Below are positions 1 through 8,704 of a stretch of DNA of 64,000 nt, in pieces. The position numbers were made by a program, and so were the translations under genes. Each line of letters opens with the position of its first letter. Position 1 is the stretch's first letter. Source of the stretch: CAYRVF01 sp964427535 (GTDB lineage Bacteria > Chloroflexota > Ktedonobacteria > Ktedonobacterales > JADMIN01); the NCBI GenBank assembly GCA_964427535.1, contig CAYRVF010000004.1, positions 11,332 through 75,331 on the forward strand, written 5' to 3'. The notes beneath the pieces were generated by a model. That model was not told the origin of the DNA. It saw only the letters and a program-made list of their open reading frames with translations, and did not search any database.

Positions 1-1
1 A

Positions 2-376
2 TGGCGTGTATGGACTGATGCCAGGACTGAGCGCGCTGCCCGCAAAGTGGCGACCCGCTTGCTGGAGCGTCTCTCACGTCAGACGACAGGTCTGTCCTTT
101 GAGCCCTATCCCAAGACCGGCGGCTGGACCTTTAGGTTCCGAACACCTTTGGTTGGGACGACGTGGAATGACTACGTCGTGGACGTCATCGCGCTCGGTC
201 AGCGTGTGGGCTACGGGTGGTCTCTGTCGGGCACAATCTATGAAGATCCGAGCGGCTGGTCGAACAAGGCGCAAGTTGGTGGCGTGACGAGTGTCACCTG
301 GTGGATGTGGACGGATGCTGAACTAGAACGTTCAGACGCGGAAGCAGAGGTGGAATCAGACGAGGTAGAACAATAA
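2..376 (+). CDS. C-terminal part of an unknown protein, cut by the window edge
   Basis: The frame is open from base 2 to the TAA at 374-376, so the true start lies outside the window and about 124 residues are seen. A GTG at 47 is the first possible internal start but has no clear ribosome binding site. The visible part is rich in aromatic residues in beta-strand-like stretches (for example GGWTFRFRTPL and VTSVTWWMW) and ends in a strongly acidic tail. I recognise no family. Base composition is somewhat lower in GC than the metabolic genes further right. The following lipoprotein starts 92 bases downstream, so the two may or may not be co-transcribed. Real coding is likely but not certain. 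Confidence 0.5.
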   Translation, partial: WRVWTDARTERAARKVATRLLERLSRQTTGLSFEPYPKTGGWTFRFRTPLVGTTWNDYVVDVIALGQRVGYGWSLSGTIYEDPSGWSNKAQVGGVTSVTWWMWTDAELERSDAEAEVESDEVEQ

Positions 377-467
377 GCGTGTCCGCAGCCTCTGCTTGAC
401 AGACGTGTGCGTCTCGGCTAACCTAGCGGCGTGCTGCTTGGATGCGTGCGGTTGTCAGGAGGGACCC

Positions 468-1058
468 ATGCCTCGCTTCCCGACCCGGCCCGCCTTCGCG
501 CTCTTGGGCGCGCTTCTCTGCCTTACCGCCTGCGCCCCTACGGCGACGGTGAGGGTATCCCCAACAGCGACCACCCCGCCCGTGCCCAGTGCGACGCCCA
601 CCCTCGTGCTGGCCCCGACGCTGACGAACGTCCCTGCCGGCTGGAAAGTCCTGGCGACGACGCATTTCAGCCTCGCATATCCGCCCGACTGGACGCTCCA
701 GACGGTGACCTTCGAAGGCGGCCAGGGCTATACCGTCTGGGCTCCGGCGAAACAAGGCGCCGTGCAGGTGAAGGCGCTTCCACGGGCGGACCTGACGCCA
801 TCATACTCGACGGACGTGCCGCTCTACTGCCAGCCAGAGAGCTCCGGCGCGCGCCGGACGACGTTCGCCAACCTGCCGATGACGTTCCAGCTCACGGGCC
901 TGGGCAACACGGTGCGGGTGTGGCGCTTCGCGAACGCGCAGCAGACGCTGTACTTGCTGTCGGCCGGGGATATGACGGCAGGCGCCGCCGCCCAAGCGCA
1001 GGACGCGGCCATCCTTGCCACCTTCCGCCCGGACAACGCAATCCCCTGGAGCTGCTAA
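468..1058 (+). CDS. Predicted lipoprotein of unknown function
   Basis: The ATG at 468 is preceded by AGGAGGG at 457-463 and begins a classic lipoprotein signal: basic start, hydrophobic stretch, then LTAC with the lipidated cysteine at residue 22. An earlier in-frame start at 396 would put 24 unlikely residues ahead of this signal and is rejected. After the cysteine comes a Thr/Pro-rich linker (residues 23-55) and a folded domain with the segment HFSLAYPPDWTLQ, a pattern seen in PsbP-like or DUF1795-like surface domains. The mature protein should sit on the outer face of the cell membrane. Length is 196 residues. No partner gene is evident. The lipoprotein call is firm; the function is unknown. 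Confidence 0.8.
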   Translation: MPRFPTRPAFALLGALLCLTACAPTATVRVSPTATTPPVPSATPTLVLAPTLTNVPAGWKVLATTHFSLAYPPDWTLQTVTFEGGQGYTVWAPAKQGAVQVKALPRADLTPSYSTDVPLYCQPESSGARRTTFANLPMTFQLTGLGNTVRVWRFANAQQTLYLLSAGDMTAGAAAQAQDAAILATFRPDNAIPWSC

Positions 1059-1240
1059 GAGCCAGCAAGCAAAGGAGCTGGCACTTGACGCGCCGACCTT
1101 CGCGGTCGGCCCGCCAAACTGCAACGGTATGACGCGACTGCATATACCGAGTGTCACAGGTTGGCACTACGCGAATTGTCGCCAGAGAACGACGAGGAGA
1201 CGGAGCAGAGCGACATCGTGTAGTCCGCCATGCGCAACGA

Positions 1241-1276
1241 ACAAGCCTCTACCCGACAATTTGGGTAGGGGCTTGT
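1241..1276. terminator. Bidirectional terminator-like hairpin
   Basis: Bases 1241-1254 pair with 1263-1276 in a 14-bp stem with a single T-G wobble and an 8-base loop. It lies between the convergent ends of the lipoprotein gene (plus strand) and the acyl-CoA dehydrogenase gene (minus strand), so it can serve both. There is no long T run, so factor-independent termination is inferred from position and stem only. Confidence 0.65.
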
Positions 1277-1299
1277 GTTGATGACGTGAGGTGCGGCGG

Positions 1300-2487
1300 C
1301 TAGCGCGGCGCGAACGCGGCCTTGCCGGTGATCTCGCGGCCCACAATGAGCGACTGGATGGTGTCGGTGCCCTCGTAGGTGAAGACCGCCTCGATGTCGG
1401 CGAAGTGGCGCGCGATCTGGTACTCCAGCAGGATGCCGTTGCCGCCGAGCATCTCGCGCGCCTCCTGCACCACCTCGCGGGCGTGGCGGGCGTTGTTCAT
1501 CTTCGCGAGCGAGGCCATGCCCTCCGTCATCTTGCCCGCGTCGAGCAGTTGGCTGAGGCGCAGACACAGCAGCTGCATCGTCGTGACGTTGGCCAGCATC
1601 GTCGCCAGCTTCTGCTGGATGATCTGGAAGCTCGCCAGCGGCTTGCCGAACTGCGTGCGCTCCTGCGTGTACTTCAGCGCGATCTCGTAGGCCGCGACGG
1701 CGTGGCCTACCGCCTCCCAGGCGACGCCGAAGCGGGTCGCCGTCAGCACGCGCGACGTGTCGCGGAACGAGTTGGACTTCGCCAGACGGTTCTCCACCGG
1801 CACGCGCACGCCGTCGAGTGTGATATCCGCCTGCCAGACAGCGCGCTTGGCGACCTTGCCGGTCATCACCTCGGCCTTGAAGCCGGGCGTGCCCTTCTCC
1901 ACCAGGAAGCCGCTCACGTTGCCGTCATCGTCGCGCGCCCAGATGATGACCACATCGGCGAACGAGGCATTGCCGATCCAGCGCTTCGCCCCGTTGAGCA
2001 CGTACGAGTCGCCGTCGCGGTGCGCGCGCGTCTCCAGCGCCACGGCGTCAGAGCCGTGGTTCGGCTCGGTGAGCCCGAAGGCGCCGATCTTCTCCATGCG
2101 CGCCATCGCCGGGAGCCACTTCTGCTTCTGCTCCTCCGAGCCGAGCATGTGGATGGAGGTCATCGCCAGGCCCGAATGGACGCCGAAGAACGTGCAGATG
2201 CTGGCGTCGGCCCGCGCGAGCTCCAGCGCGATCAGGCCGGACGCGACCGAGCTCATGCCTGGCGCGCCGTACCCTTGCAAGCTGCCACCGGCGATATTCA
2301 GCGCCGCCAGCTTGGGGATGATCTCGAACGGGAACTCGGCCCGCTCCCAGTAGTCATTGATGATGGGGATTACTTCGCGGTCGCCGAATTCGCGCACCTT
2401 GTCGCGGATGCGGCGCTCCTCGTCCGTCAGCAACTCGTCCATCAGGTAAAAATCGGTTCCGCGCGAGGCGGCAATTTCTAGTGCCAT
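1300..2487 (-). CDS. Acyl-CoA dehydrogenase, glutaryl-CoA dehydrogenase type
   Basis: A 395-residue FAD-dependent acyl-CoA dehydrogenase that removes two hydrogens from an acyl-CoA and passes electrons to an electron-transferring flavoprotein. The start at 2487 (MALEIAASRG) follows GGAAGGG and gives the usual family length; the open frame continues upstream to 2766 but that part looks non-coding. Visible landmarks are the FAD/substrate segment GAFGLTEPNHGSD (residues 135-147), the RTQFGKPLASFQ helix (277-288) and the C-terminal YEGTDTIQSLIVGREITG, in which Glu372 matches the catalytic base of glutaryl-CoA dehydrogenases. The YEGT(H/D) context and the GREITG ending favour the glutaryl-CoA branch over short-chain enzymes. 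Exact substrate is inferred. The gene appears to be monocistronic. Confidence 0.93.
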   Translation of the reverse strand: MALEIAASRGTDFYLMDELLTDEERRIRDKVREFGDREVIPIINDYWERAEFPFEIIPKLAALNIAGGSLQGYGAPGMSSVASGLIALELARADASICTFFGVHSGLAMTSIHMLGSEEQKQKWLPAMARMEKIGAFGLTEPNHGSDAVALETRAHRDGDSYVLNGAKRWIGNASFADVVIIWARDDDGNVSGFLVEKGTPGFKAEVMTGKVAKRAVWQADITLDGVRVPVENRLAKSNSFRDTSRVLTATRFGVAWEAVGHAVAAYEIALKYTQERTQFGKPLASFQIIQQKLATMLANVTTMQLLCLRLSQLLDAGKMTEGMASLAKMNNARHAREVVQEAREMLGGNGILLEYQIARHFADIEAVFTYEGTDTIQSLIVGREITGKAAFAPR

Positions 2488-2791
2488 GAGGTATTTCCCT
2501 TCCAGTGGGAGCCGGGTCGTCGCGGACCCGCGAGCCAGCGCCATACGTGGCCCGTAGGCGCATGCGTCGGCGCACACACATCCCGTTCGCGGCAGCGGTC
2601 TACCGCGTACTCTACCCCTGTAGCTGGGAATCCGACAAGGTGTAGCTGGAAACGCGGACCCGCAGCTTCTCTCGATAGCGCGCGGTGAGCGGGTGCCCGC
2701 CTTGTCGGGTGGCTGCGCGCACGCATCGACATCATCACAATTCATGCCCGATGGTGGCGGCCGCATGTGCAGGTTGCCATGACGCGCGTCG

Positions 2792-2819
2792 GTAGGGGCG
2801 AGGCATGCCCCGCCCCTAC
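2792..2819. repeat. Palindromic intergenic repeat, family C copy 1
   Basis: GTAGGGGCG, A, GGC, AT, GCC, C, CGCCCCTAC forms a near-perfect 28-base palindrome with one mismatched pair. Related copies lie at 20590-20609 and 54727-54750. It sits in the 370-base gap between the divergent-side start of the acyl-CoA dehydrogenase and the end of the kumamolisin gene; I see nothing else in that gap except the ribosome binding site at its left end. Confidence 0.6.
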
Positions 2820-2857
2820 AACTACAAGGACGCCTGCGGCGGGGAGACGACGCTCCG

Positions 2858-4534
2858 CTATGCTCCCTGGGGCGTGCTCCCGTTGCTACCTGGCGCAGGC
2901 TGCTGGGCGTGGCCGCGTAGCGCGGAGAGCAGCGCCTCGCCGTTGGGTGAGCCGAGGCCAGTGCAGGCGTCCCACCCGGCTTTCGCGTTGTAGCCGTTGT
3001 TGTTGCCGATGGTCACGTCGCCGAAGGCACTCTCGGGTACCTGCTGATAGATCACCGGGTTGAGGTAACCCACCGGACGGCCAAGGCTCGCGTTGAGCAG
3101 CGCGATCAGGCCCGACCAGAGCGGGGCCACGGCGCTCGTGCCGCCGATCACCATGCTCTGCCCATCGACCTGCACCTGGTAGCCCGTCTGCGGATCGGCA
3201 TCCCCGGCGACATCGGGCACACCGCGTCCCACACGCGCCCCCGCGTTGATCGAGGCTGGCACGCCCGCGTTCGTCTGCCAGCTCGGCAGCGCGAAGGTGT
3301 CGCTCACGCCGCCGCCGCTCGCGGAGGAGGTGCCGTCGTTCCAGACTGTCTCGCTGGGCTTCGTGGCACTCGTCGCGACCAGCCGCGTGCCGCCGCAGCC
3401 AAGCGCGAATGGACTGGAGGCCGGAAAGTCGACATGCGCAAGGCCGTCGCCGACGCCGTCCTGCGCGCCCTGGTCGCCAGAGGCGCAGCAGACCGTCACG
3501 CCGAGACGCGCGGCGTCCTGAAAGGCGCTATCCATCGCCTGTTGCGCCTGCGCCGTCCAGCTCGACTCCGGACCGCCCCAGCTAATCGAGATCACGGATG
3601 GCGCGTTTTGCGTGTCGTGGATTGCCGTCGTGATGGCGTCGAGGAAGCCTTGATCGGTATTCGGCCCGAAGTACACCGCGATGCGCGCGGCCGGAGCCAG
3701 CGCCCCGGCCACCTCGATATCCAGCGCGACCTCGCCGTCCGCGCTGTTGGGGTCGCCCGCGGGCGTGTTATTCGCGCCATCGACCGGAACGCTTATGACC
3801 GTCGGCGTGGCGAGCCCAAGCTGGCCGAAATAGGTGTCGAGGTCGCTCTGGGTATACCCGCCGCCCAGCTCGATGATGCCGATGGTCTGGCCCGCGCCGG
3901 TCGTCGTGGTTGGGAAGGCGTAGATGCTGGCGAGCCGCGGCGGCGTGTACGAGACGGCTGGCGCCGCGGCAGCCTGGATGTTGCCCGGTGCGACACCCGG
4001 TGTGGCGGGGACGCGAACACCCGCCAGTTGGAAGTGCGCGCGGGCCTGCGGGCGGTTATCCAGCCCGAAGACACCTGTCACCAGCGGCCCAAGCTCCGTG
4101 GGCACCCAGATCGACCCGCTGCGCCCGCGGAAAGTCTGGCCGTCCATCTCGTACTGTTGCAAGTCCACGCCGAACGCATTGGTGAGCGCGCGGGCCGGAC
4201 CCTCCAGGACGACGACGCGCCGGGCGGGATCAGCGTCCACCACGCGCAGGCTGTGCTCGGCGGCGAAGCGCTCCACCGCCTGGATATCCTCGGGCGCGGC
4301 ACCATAGGCAGCCGCGTACTCCTCGCGCGACATCGGCGCCGAGGTTCCCGCGAGCGTGTACTGCTCAGGAGACGTGGACGCCCGCGCGGCAGCGGTCGCC
4401 GGATTGGGCCGCAGGTAGACACTCACCTGCATCGGCGTCTCGGGCGCGATCGACCCGGTGCGCCTCGCGCCTGACGGCAACTCGCGCTGGCTGCCAGGGA
4501 CCGCGACAAATCGGGGTGAAGATGCATCGGACAC
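2858..4534 (-). CDS. Kumamolisin-like serine-carboxyl peptidase (sedolisin, S53) with propeptide
   Basis: A 558-residue S53 endopeptidase, active at acid pH in known relatives. Residues 1 to about 190 form the pro-kumamolisin activation domain (it contains ALTNAFGVDLQQYE and FGLDNRPQARAHF), followed by the subtilisin-like catalytic domain. The catalytic residues are all visible: Glu268 and Asp272 in DGEVALDIEVAG, oxyanion Asp354 in ASGDQG, and Ser467 in IGGTSAVAP. The C-terminal GWDACTGLGSPNG (520-532) is the calcium-binding loop. The protein has no classical signal peptide, as in kumamolisin-As, so export is by an unclear route. The sequence runs colinearly with kumamolisin over its whole length. 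A second, quite different S53 peptidase lies at 10447-12024. Confidence 0.95.
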   Translation of the reverse strand: MSDASSPRFVAVPGSQRELPSGARRTGSIAPETPMQVSVYLRPNPATAAARASTSPEQYTLAGTSAPMSREEYAAAYGAAPEDIQAVERFAAEHSLRVVDADPARRVVVLEGPARALTNAFGVDLQQYEMDGQTFRGRSGSIWVPTELGPLVTGVFGLDNRPQARAHFQLAGVRVPATPGVAPGNIQAAAAPAVSYTPPRLASIYAFPTTTTGAGQTIGIIELGGGYTQSDLDTYFGQLGLATPTVISVPVDGANNTPAGDPNSADGEVALDIEVAGALAPAARIAVYFGPNTDQGFLDAITTAIHDTQNAPSVISISWGGPESSWTAQAQQAMDSAFQDAARLGVTVCCASGDQGAQDGVGDGLAHVDFPASSPFALGCGGTRLVATSATKPSETVWNDGTSSASGGGVSDTFALPSWQTNAGVPASINAGARVGRGVPDVAGDADPQTGYQVQVDGQSMVIGGTSAVAPLWSGLIALLNASLGRPVGYLNPVIYQQVPESAFGDVTIGNNNGYNAKAGWDACTGLGSPNGEALLSALRGHAQQPAPGSNGSTPQGA

Positions 4535-4695
4535 TGCGCACTGCTCCTTCCGGCCAGTTTCCCACTCTCTGCGGCGCGGGCTAAGGTCACGCGCTCGCCC
4601 GAACCGTCCGCATGGTTCAATGGTTCAGTTATACCAGACCAGAAGGCGGAGGGAGATGTCTGCTTCCCTCCGCCGAGGCCGACAGCGCCCGACGA

Positions 4696-5826
4696 TCACG
4701 GACGAATGCCGCGCGAGGCAAGCCACGTCACGACCTCGTTGACCCACGCTGGCATCGACTGGTGGGCCATGAAGAGGTGCCCACTGTTCGGCTCGTACCA
4801 CTGGGTAATGTCGCAGCCAGCGCAGTTCGTGACCCAGTACTGATAGTCAGCCTGCGCCGTACTCGGCGGGAAGGCCGCATCGTGGTCGCCGTACGTCAGC
4901 AGTACCGGAATGGCACCCGTCGTCTTGATGTACTGGTCGTTCTCCTGCTCGAGCGCCGGGAAGCCGCTGAACTCGCCCGCTGGCGTCAGCACGAAATTCG
5001 CCGGGTCGCAGGCGAGATTGACGATCCGCTGCACGGCGCCGGGCGCGTAGATGTCGAACTGGACACACTGCTGGCTGTTCGCGAAGAAGGGGACGTAGTC
5101 ATCGCCAGCGGCCAGCGCGGGCGTGACGACATTGGTGATCTGGTTGTCCACGACGGCGCCCTGGCCTTGATTGGAGTAGTTCGCCTGCACCATCGCTGCG
5201 ACGTCGTGATACTCCCCCGGATACCCCTGCACAATCGCGCCGCCCGCACTGTGCCCGGCGATCACGACGGTGGGGTTGGCGAGCGTGCTTGGCGTCTGAG
5301 GTGCCGAGCAATCGCTGCCCTGCGCGACGGTATAGGCACCGGTCTTGACCTCGCCGACCAGCTGATGCAGCATGTCGCGCTGGTTCGAGGTGAGAAGCAG
5401 CTGGCCGCTCTTGGGCCGGTCATACACACTCTTGGCGAAGCCGAGCCGGTCGTACGAGATGACGACAAAACCCGCCTGAGCGAGCTGCCGCGCGACCGAA
5501 TAGCTGGGCGAAAAATCCCAGTTCGCCGTCGAGGAGGCGATGCCGTGAACCAACACCAGCGCGGGCGTGGCGCTGGTAGGGTGCCCAGACGTATAGCGCA
5601 GCCCATAGAGCGTGCTCGGCAGCGGATCGCCGGTGTTATGCACGCTAAAGCAGACGGTTTGGACGCTCACCGCTGCGCTCCGAGATGCGGCGGCTGAAGC
5701 GGCGGACGCGGCGCTCGCGACGGCTCCGCTCGGGGCGAGCAGCAACACACTGACAATGAGGGTGAGGGCAGCGGTGCCCGCCAGACGCCACGAGACATGC
5801 GAACGGCGCATTGTGCGATGTAACAT
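4696..5826 (-). CDS. Secreted alpha/beta hydrolase
   Basis: The start at 5826 (MLHRTMRRSH) has GGAGGGAG upstream and opens a signal peptide: basic N-terminus, hydrophobic core LTLIVSVLLLAP, then an Ala/Ser-rich cleavage region around residue 40. The mature domain has the alpha/beta-hydrolase landmarks: oxyanion segment LVHGIASS (about 92-99), nucleophile elbow GHSAGG with Ser193, a late acidic residue in TYGDHDAAFP, and a C-terminal His in SGHLFMAHQ. Length is 376 residues. It probably cleaves an ester or amide outside the cell; the substrate cannot be read from sequence. The gene follows the hairpin-flanked DUF3618 cluster but is separated from it by about 240 bases, so it is probably transcribed alone. 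Confidence 0.85.
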   Translation of the reverse strand: MLHRTMRRSHVSWRLAGTAALTLIVSVLLLAPSGAVASAASAASAAASRSAAVSVQTVCFSVHNTGDPLPSTLYGLRYTSGHPTSATPALVLVHGIASSTANWDFSPSYSVARQLAQAGFVVISYDRLGFAKSVYDRPKSGQLLLTSNQRDMLHQLVGEVKTGAYTVAQGSDCSAPQTPSTLANPTVVIAGHSAGGAIVQGYPGEYHDVAAMVQANYSNQGQGAVVDNQITNVVTPALAAGDDYVPFFANSQQCVQFDIYAPGAVQRIVNLACDPANFVLTPAGEFSGFPALEQENDQYIKTTGAIPVLLTYGDHDAAFPPSTAQADYQYWVTNCAGCDITQWYEPNSGHLFMAHQSMPAWVNEVVTWLASRGIRP

Positions 5827-6016
5827 GGGTACTCCCTCCACTGGCCGTGCTGTGCGACATCGAGAGGCCAATATGCCTGTCGCGCTTCTCCAATGAAGCG
5901 GACTGCGCTGCGCACAAACACAAACCATGCCAAAGGGAGGGGGCAGCAAAGGACACGCTCGTTACGCCGTAGCGGGCATCGGTGGAGGAATGGGCGGCCC
6001 GTGGGCCAGCGCTGTT

Positions 6017-6048
6017 CCCCCTCCCCTGGCATCAAGCAGGGGAGGGGG
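6017..6048. terminator. G/C hairpin at the end of the DUF3618 cluster (family B)
   Basis: CCCCCTCCCCTG at 6017-6028 pairs perfectly with 6037-6048 over 12 bp with an 8-base loop. It lies 17 bases beyond the stop codon of the minus-strand DUF3618 gene, whose stop is itself inside the G-rich tail that follows the hairpin. A role as the cluster terminator is inferred from position. Similar hairpins occur at 24234-24256, 39213-39238 and 45740-45767. Confidence 0.55.
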
Positions 6049-6065
6049 ACATGAGGGGGTGGGGG

Positions 6066-6938
6066 CTAGCGGAGCCTACGCGAGGGTCGCTCGATGATGA
6101 CCTCCGCTGGCACCACGATCTCCGACGGCTCGTCGAGCTCGTCGTCCACGTCCATGTCTTCTTCTTCGTCTGGGCGGCGCGACCGGCCGAGGATACGGCC
6201 GATCACCCAGAGCACACCAACCAGGGCCGCCAGCGCGCCAAGGATCTGCGGTGCCCGCGCGCGCAGTGTGGATTCCCACTCCTGCACGTCTTCGCGCCGC
6301 TGCAACTCCTGCGCCTGGCGACGCGCCTGCTCGAGACGCATCTGCGCCTGGTCGCGTGCCTGCTGCGCGATTGGCGTCACCCGCTCGCGTGCCTGCTGGG
6401 CGATTGGCGTCACCCGCTCGCGTGCCTGCTGGGCGATTGGCGTGACCCGCTCGATGGCCGTGTTCGCCGCCTGAATCGCCGGGCGGGCGCGGTCCAGAAG
6501 AGCGGCTTGCGCCTGTTGCCGGGCCTGCGCACTCAACCGCTCGGGTTTGAGCCTGTCTTCGAGCTGGTCGATGGTCTGGCTCATCTGCGCTCGCGTCGCG
6601 GCGATGTCCTGCCGCAACTCCTCGGGCGACTCCTCCTCGTCTGTTGACGGACGCGCGGCTGCTCCAGTCGTAGGGGCGGTCGCGCCAGTGGCATCCAGGG
6701 CTGCCGCTGGTCCGGGCGGCACCGGCGGCACTGGCGAAGCGGGACCGACCACATCTTCGCGGAGTGGCGCCGCAGGCTGCTCATCGGGCCGGAACGTGGC
6801 TACAGTCTCAGATGACCCCGGTGTGGCAGGCGGGGGCGTCCCCCTCGCCACATCTGGTGGCACCGGCACGGCGGGCAAGGTGGGCGATTCATCCGGCGGA
6901 GCCGAACGGCGATTTACTTCGTCTGATCTTTCATCCAT
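6066..6938 (-). CDS. DUF3618 protein with 11-residue repeats and one membrane helix
   Basis: A 290-residue protein. Residues 1-100 are a Pro-rich disordered region. About 101-135 form the DUF3618 motif (PEELRQDIAATRAQMSQTID followed by QLEDRLKP). Then comes a long Ala/Gln/Arg amphipathic helix in which ERVTPIAQQAR occurs three times in a row, and a membrane helix near the C-terminus (APQILGALAALVGVLWVIG) with a basic then acidic tail. DUF3618 proteins are known mainly from Actinobacteria and Chloroflexota and have no proven function. The start overlaps the end of the preceding holin-like gene by 25 nt, which implies coupled translation. The exact triple repeat suggests recent unequal duplication. 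A role at the membrane surface is inference. Confidence 0.85.
   Translation of the reverse strand: MDERSDEVNRRSAPPDESPTLPAVPVPPDVARGTPPPATPGSSETVATFRPDEQPAAPLREDVVGPASPVPPVPPGPAAALDATGATAPTTGAAARPSTDEEESPEELRQDIAATRAQMSQTIDQLEDRLKPERLSAQARQQAQAALLDRARPAIQAANTAIERVTPIAQQARERVTPIAQQARERVTPIAQQARDQAQMRLEQARRQAQELQRREDVQEWESTLRARAPQILGALAALVGVLWVIGRILGRSRRPDEEEDMDVDDELDEPSEIVVPAEVIIERPSRRLR
6355..6453. repeat. Three tandem 33-bp units inside the DUF3618 gene
   Basis: Units 6355-6387, 6388-6420 and 6421-6453 are nearly identical (the differences are one base at unit 1 versus 2 and one at unit 2 versus 3). Each encodes one 11-residue block, ERVTPIAQQAR, in the minus-strand gene, so the repeat keeps the frame and extends an amphipathic helix by exactly one 11-residue period. 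Confidence 0.92.
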
Positions 6939-7306
6939 CGGGCATCCTCCTTCACACTAGCAATCGTCTGTCGCGGCATGAGATCGACGCTCCGGAGCGC
7001 CGCGACGCCCCGCGCCGCGAGCATGCCACCCGCGCCCGCAACGAGCATGCCGACGAGCGCGGCAGCCAGCCAGCGAGGCAAGATCGCATCGAGCAGCGAG
7101 ATCAGCGCGTCGATCACCGCGAACAGCGCCGTGTAGGCCAGCAACCCACCCGCCGCGATCAGGCCCGCCCCCAGGGCCGCTTCCCTGGCTTTTTGCAGCA
7201 ACTCGGTTCTGGCGAGCTGGATCTCCTCGCGGACAAGCTCGGTCATCTGAGTCGTGAGCTGGGCCACGAGCTCAGAGGTAGACGAGTCTCCGCTCTGCGT
7301 CTGCAT
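6914..7306 (-). CDS. Holin-X-like phage holin family membrane protein, copy 1
   Basis: A 130-residue membrane protein of the actinobacterial holin-X / putative holin superfamily III type (PF07332). The start at 7306 (MQTQSGDSST) has GGAGAG eight bases upstream; longer starts are rejected. An N-terminal amphipathic segment (SELVAQLTTQMTELVREEIQ, then LARTELLQKAREA) precedes two hydrophobic spans (ALGAGLIAAGGLLAYTALFA and WLAAALVGMLVAGAGGMLAA), and the C-terminus ends KEDARWMKDQTK. Its 3' end overlaps the DUF3618 gene by 25 nt. The protein at 8680-9072 has the same length, topology and ending, so this is a duplicated unit. Despite the family name there is no phage gene nearby, so a lytic role is unlikely. 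Confidence 0.85.
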   Translation of the reverse strand: MQTQSGDSSTSELVAQLTTQMTELVREEIQLARTELLQKAREAALGAGLIAAGGLLAYTALFAVIDALISLLDAILPRWLAAALVGMLVAGAGGMLAARGVAALRSVDLMPRQTIASVKEDARWMKDQTK

Positions 7307-7465
7307 GCTGCCGTCTCTCCTTTCGGGCATTCCCGACCGGCGTCTAGACAAAGCACTTCGCTCGTGTGTCAGCATTGTCTGTTCCGAACCGTGCCGGTCA
7401 GACATCGTCCTTCACAGAAGCGAAGTGCGACAGACGCGAAGCGCTAGAGCACCGGAGCTGCGCCG

Positions 7466-8704
7466 CTAGGCCTGCGCCTGGCTCTGTGACGACTGCTGGC
7501 CCGAGGACGTCCCCGGAGTGGGCAATCCCTGATTCTGCGCCTCGTCCTGGGCGGCATCCTTGGCGGCGGCGCCTGCCGACTTGGCGACCGACTGCACACG
7601 CTGGACAGTATCCTGCGCGACGCCCTCTGCCCGCTGCACGAGCGTATCGCGCGCGGGGCCGAGCACACGGTCCTCCTGCGGCGTCTCGGGGACGGAGAGA
7701 CCCACCAGAACCCCTGCGGCCAACGCGGCGGCACCGAGCATCAGCGGGTTCTCGTCGAGCTGCCGCTGGAACCAGCTCTGCGCCCGTTGTGTCTGGTATT
7801 GCGCCTGGCCGGAGAACTGCTCCGCCGCGTTCTGCACCTGGCCGCTCGCCTGACTCGCCATGCTCTGCACCTGATCGGAGACCTGTCCAGCGGCTTGCTG
7901 CACCCGATCCGTCGCCTGGCTCGCCGCGTTCTGCACGGAGCCCGTCACCTGTCCGGCACGGTCCTGCAGCCTGTCGCCCACGTTCGGGCCGTCGCTCGAC
8001 CGGTACCCCGAGGTTGCCAGTCCACCTGCCGAGTAGTCGATCGCGTTCGGATACCCCTGCGGACTGTACGGGTACGTCGGATTGCCGGGCGTGAGGCGAT
8101 GCTGGCCCCCGTTGTAGGTGTAGATGCCGCTCGTCGGATATCGCGTTGTGCTCTGCGCTTTCGCCGTGCTGCGTCCCTTGCTGATCAGCCAGCCGATGCC
8201 GATCGCGGCGAGCGCGGCCGGGACGGGATTCTCACGAATGGTCGTGATGAAGGTGTTTCCTGCTCCCCGTGCCGAGTTCGATGTGTTGTTGACCATAGCC
8301 TCAACTCTTCCAATCGTCGCGTCGCGAACGCTGTCCTTCGCCTGCTGAACGGACTGCGCGACGGCGTCCTTGGCCTCGTCCTTGAGATGGCGTGGACTGA
8401 GACGGTCCTCAATGGCGTTGATCGTCTCGCTCATCTGCGCGCGCGTCTCTTCAATGTCGTTGCGTATCTCATTGGGGTCGTCGGAGGTGTGCGCGTCGGT
8501 TGTGGCGGCATCCATACGCGACGGAAAGTGGTCGCGCGACGCGCCCGTCGTTTCGATGCGCACGGTGTCGTCGTGACGCGACACGGATCGTCCCGACTGG
8601 ACGTACTCTGAGCGGGCGTCGCGGAGACCCGGCAGCGCCTCATCGGTGCGGGCGCCCGCCGCGGGCACTTCGCGAATCTCTACGTCGTCTGCTCTTTGAT
8701 CCAT
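7466..8704 (-). CDS. DUF3618 protein with LEA-like amphipathic stretch
   Basis: A 412-residue protein. Residues 1-75 are polar and disordered. The DUF3618 motif lies at about 76-125 (DDPNEIRNDIEETRAQMSET and INAIEDRLSPRHLKDEAKD). A first hydrophobic segment (NPVPAALAAIGIGWLISKG) is followed by a Tyr/Gly/Pro-rich linker. Then comes a long Gln/Ala/Ser helix region of repeated QVQ-Ala blocks with roughly 11-residue spacing, a second hydrophobic segment (NPLMLGAAALAAGVLVGLSV), and a final amphipathic helix. The repeated sequence recalls late-embryogenesis-abundant or apolipoprotein-type helices. Its start overlaps the upstream holin-like gene by 25 nt, exactly as in the second pair at 6066-7306. 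Function is not known for the family. Confidence 0.85.
   Translation of the reverse strand: MDQRADDVEIREVPAAGARTDEALPGLRDARSEYVQSGRSVSRHDDTVRIETTGASRDHFPSRMDAATTDAHTSDDPNEIRNDIEETRAQMSETINAIEDRLSPRHLKDEAKDAVAQSVQQAKDSVRDATIGRVEAMVNNTSNSARGAGNTFITTIRENPVPAALAAIGIGWLISKGRSTAKAQSTTRYPTSGIYTYNGGQHRLTPGNPTYPYSPQGYPNAIDYSAGGLATSGYRSSDGPNVGDRLQDRAGQVTGSVQNAASQATDRVQQAAGQVSDQVQSMASQASGQVQNAAEQFSGQAQYQTQRAQSWFQRQLDENPLMLGAAALAAGVLVGLSVPETPQEDRVLGPARDTLVQRAEGVAQDTVQRVQSVAKSAGAAAKDAAQDEAQNQGLPTPGTSSGQQSSQSQAQA

Noticed and set aside
1291..2481. Plus-strand frame of 396 codons
   Set aside because: Exact antisense of the acyl-CoA dehydrogenase gene; composition typical of a shadow frame.
6355..6453. CRISPR array
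   Set aside because: The three 33-bp units are contiguous with no spacers and are translated in frame inside the DUF3618 gene.
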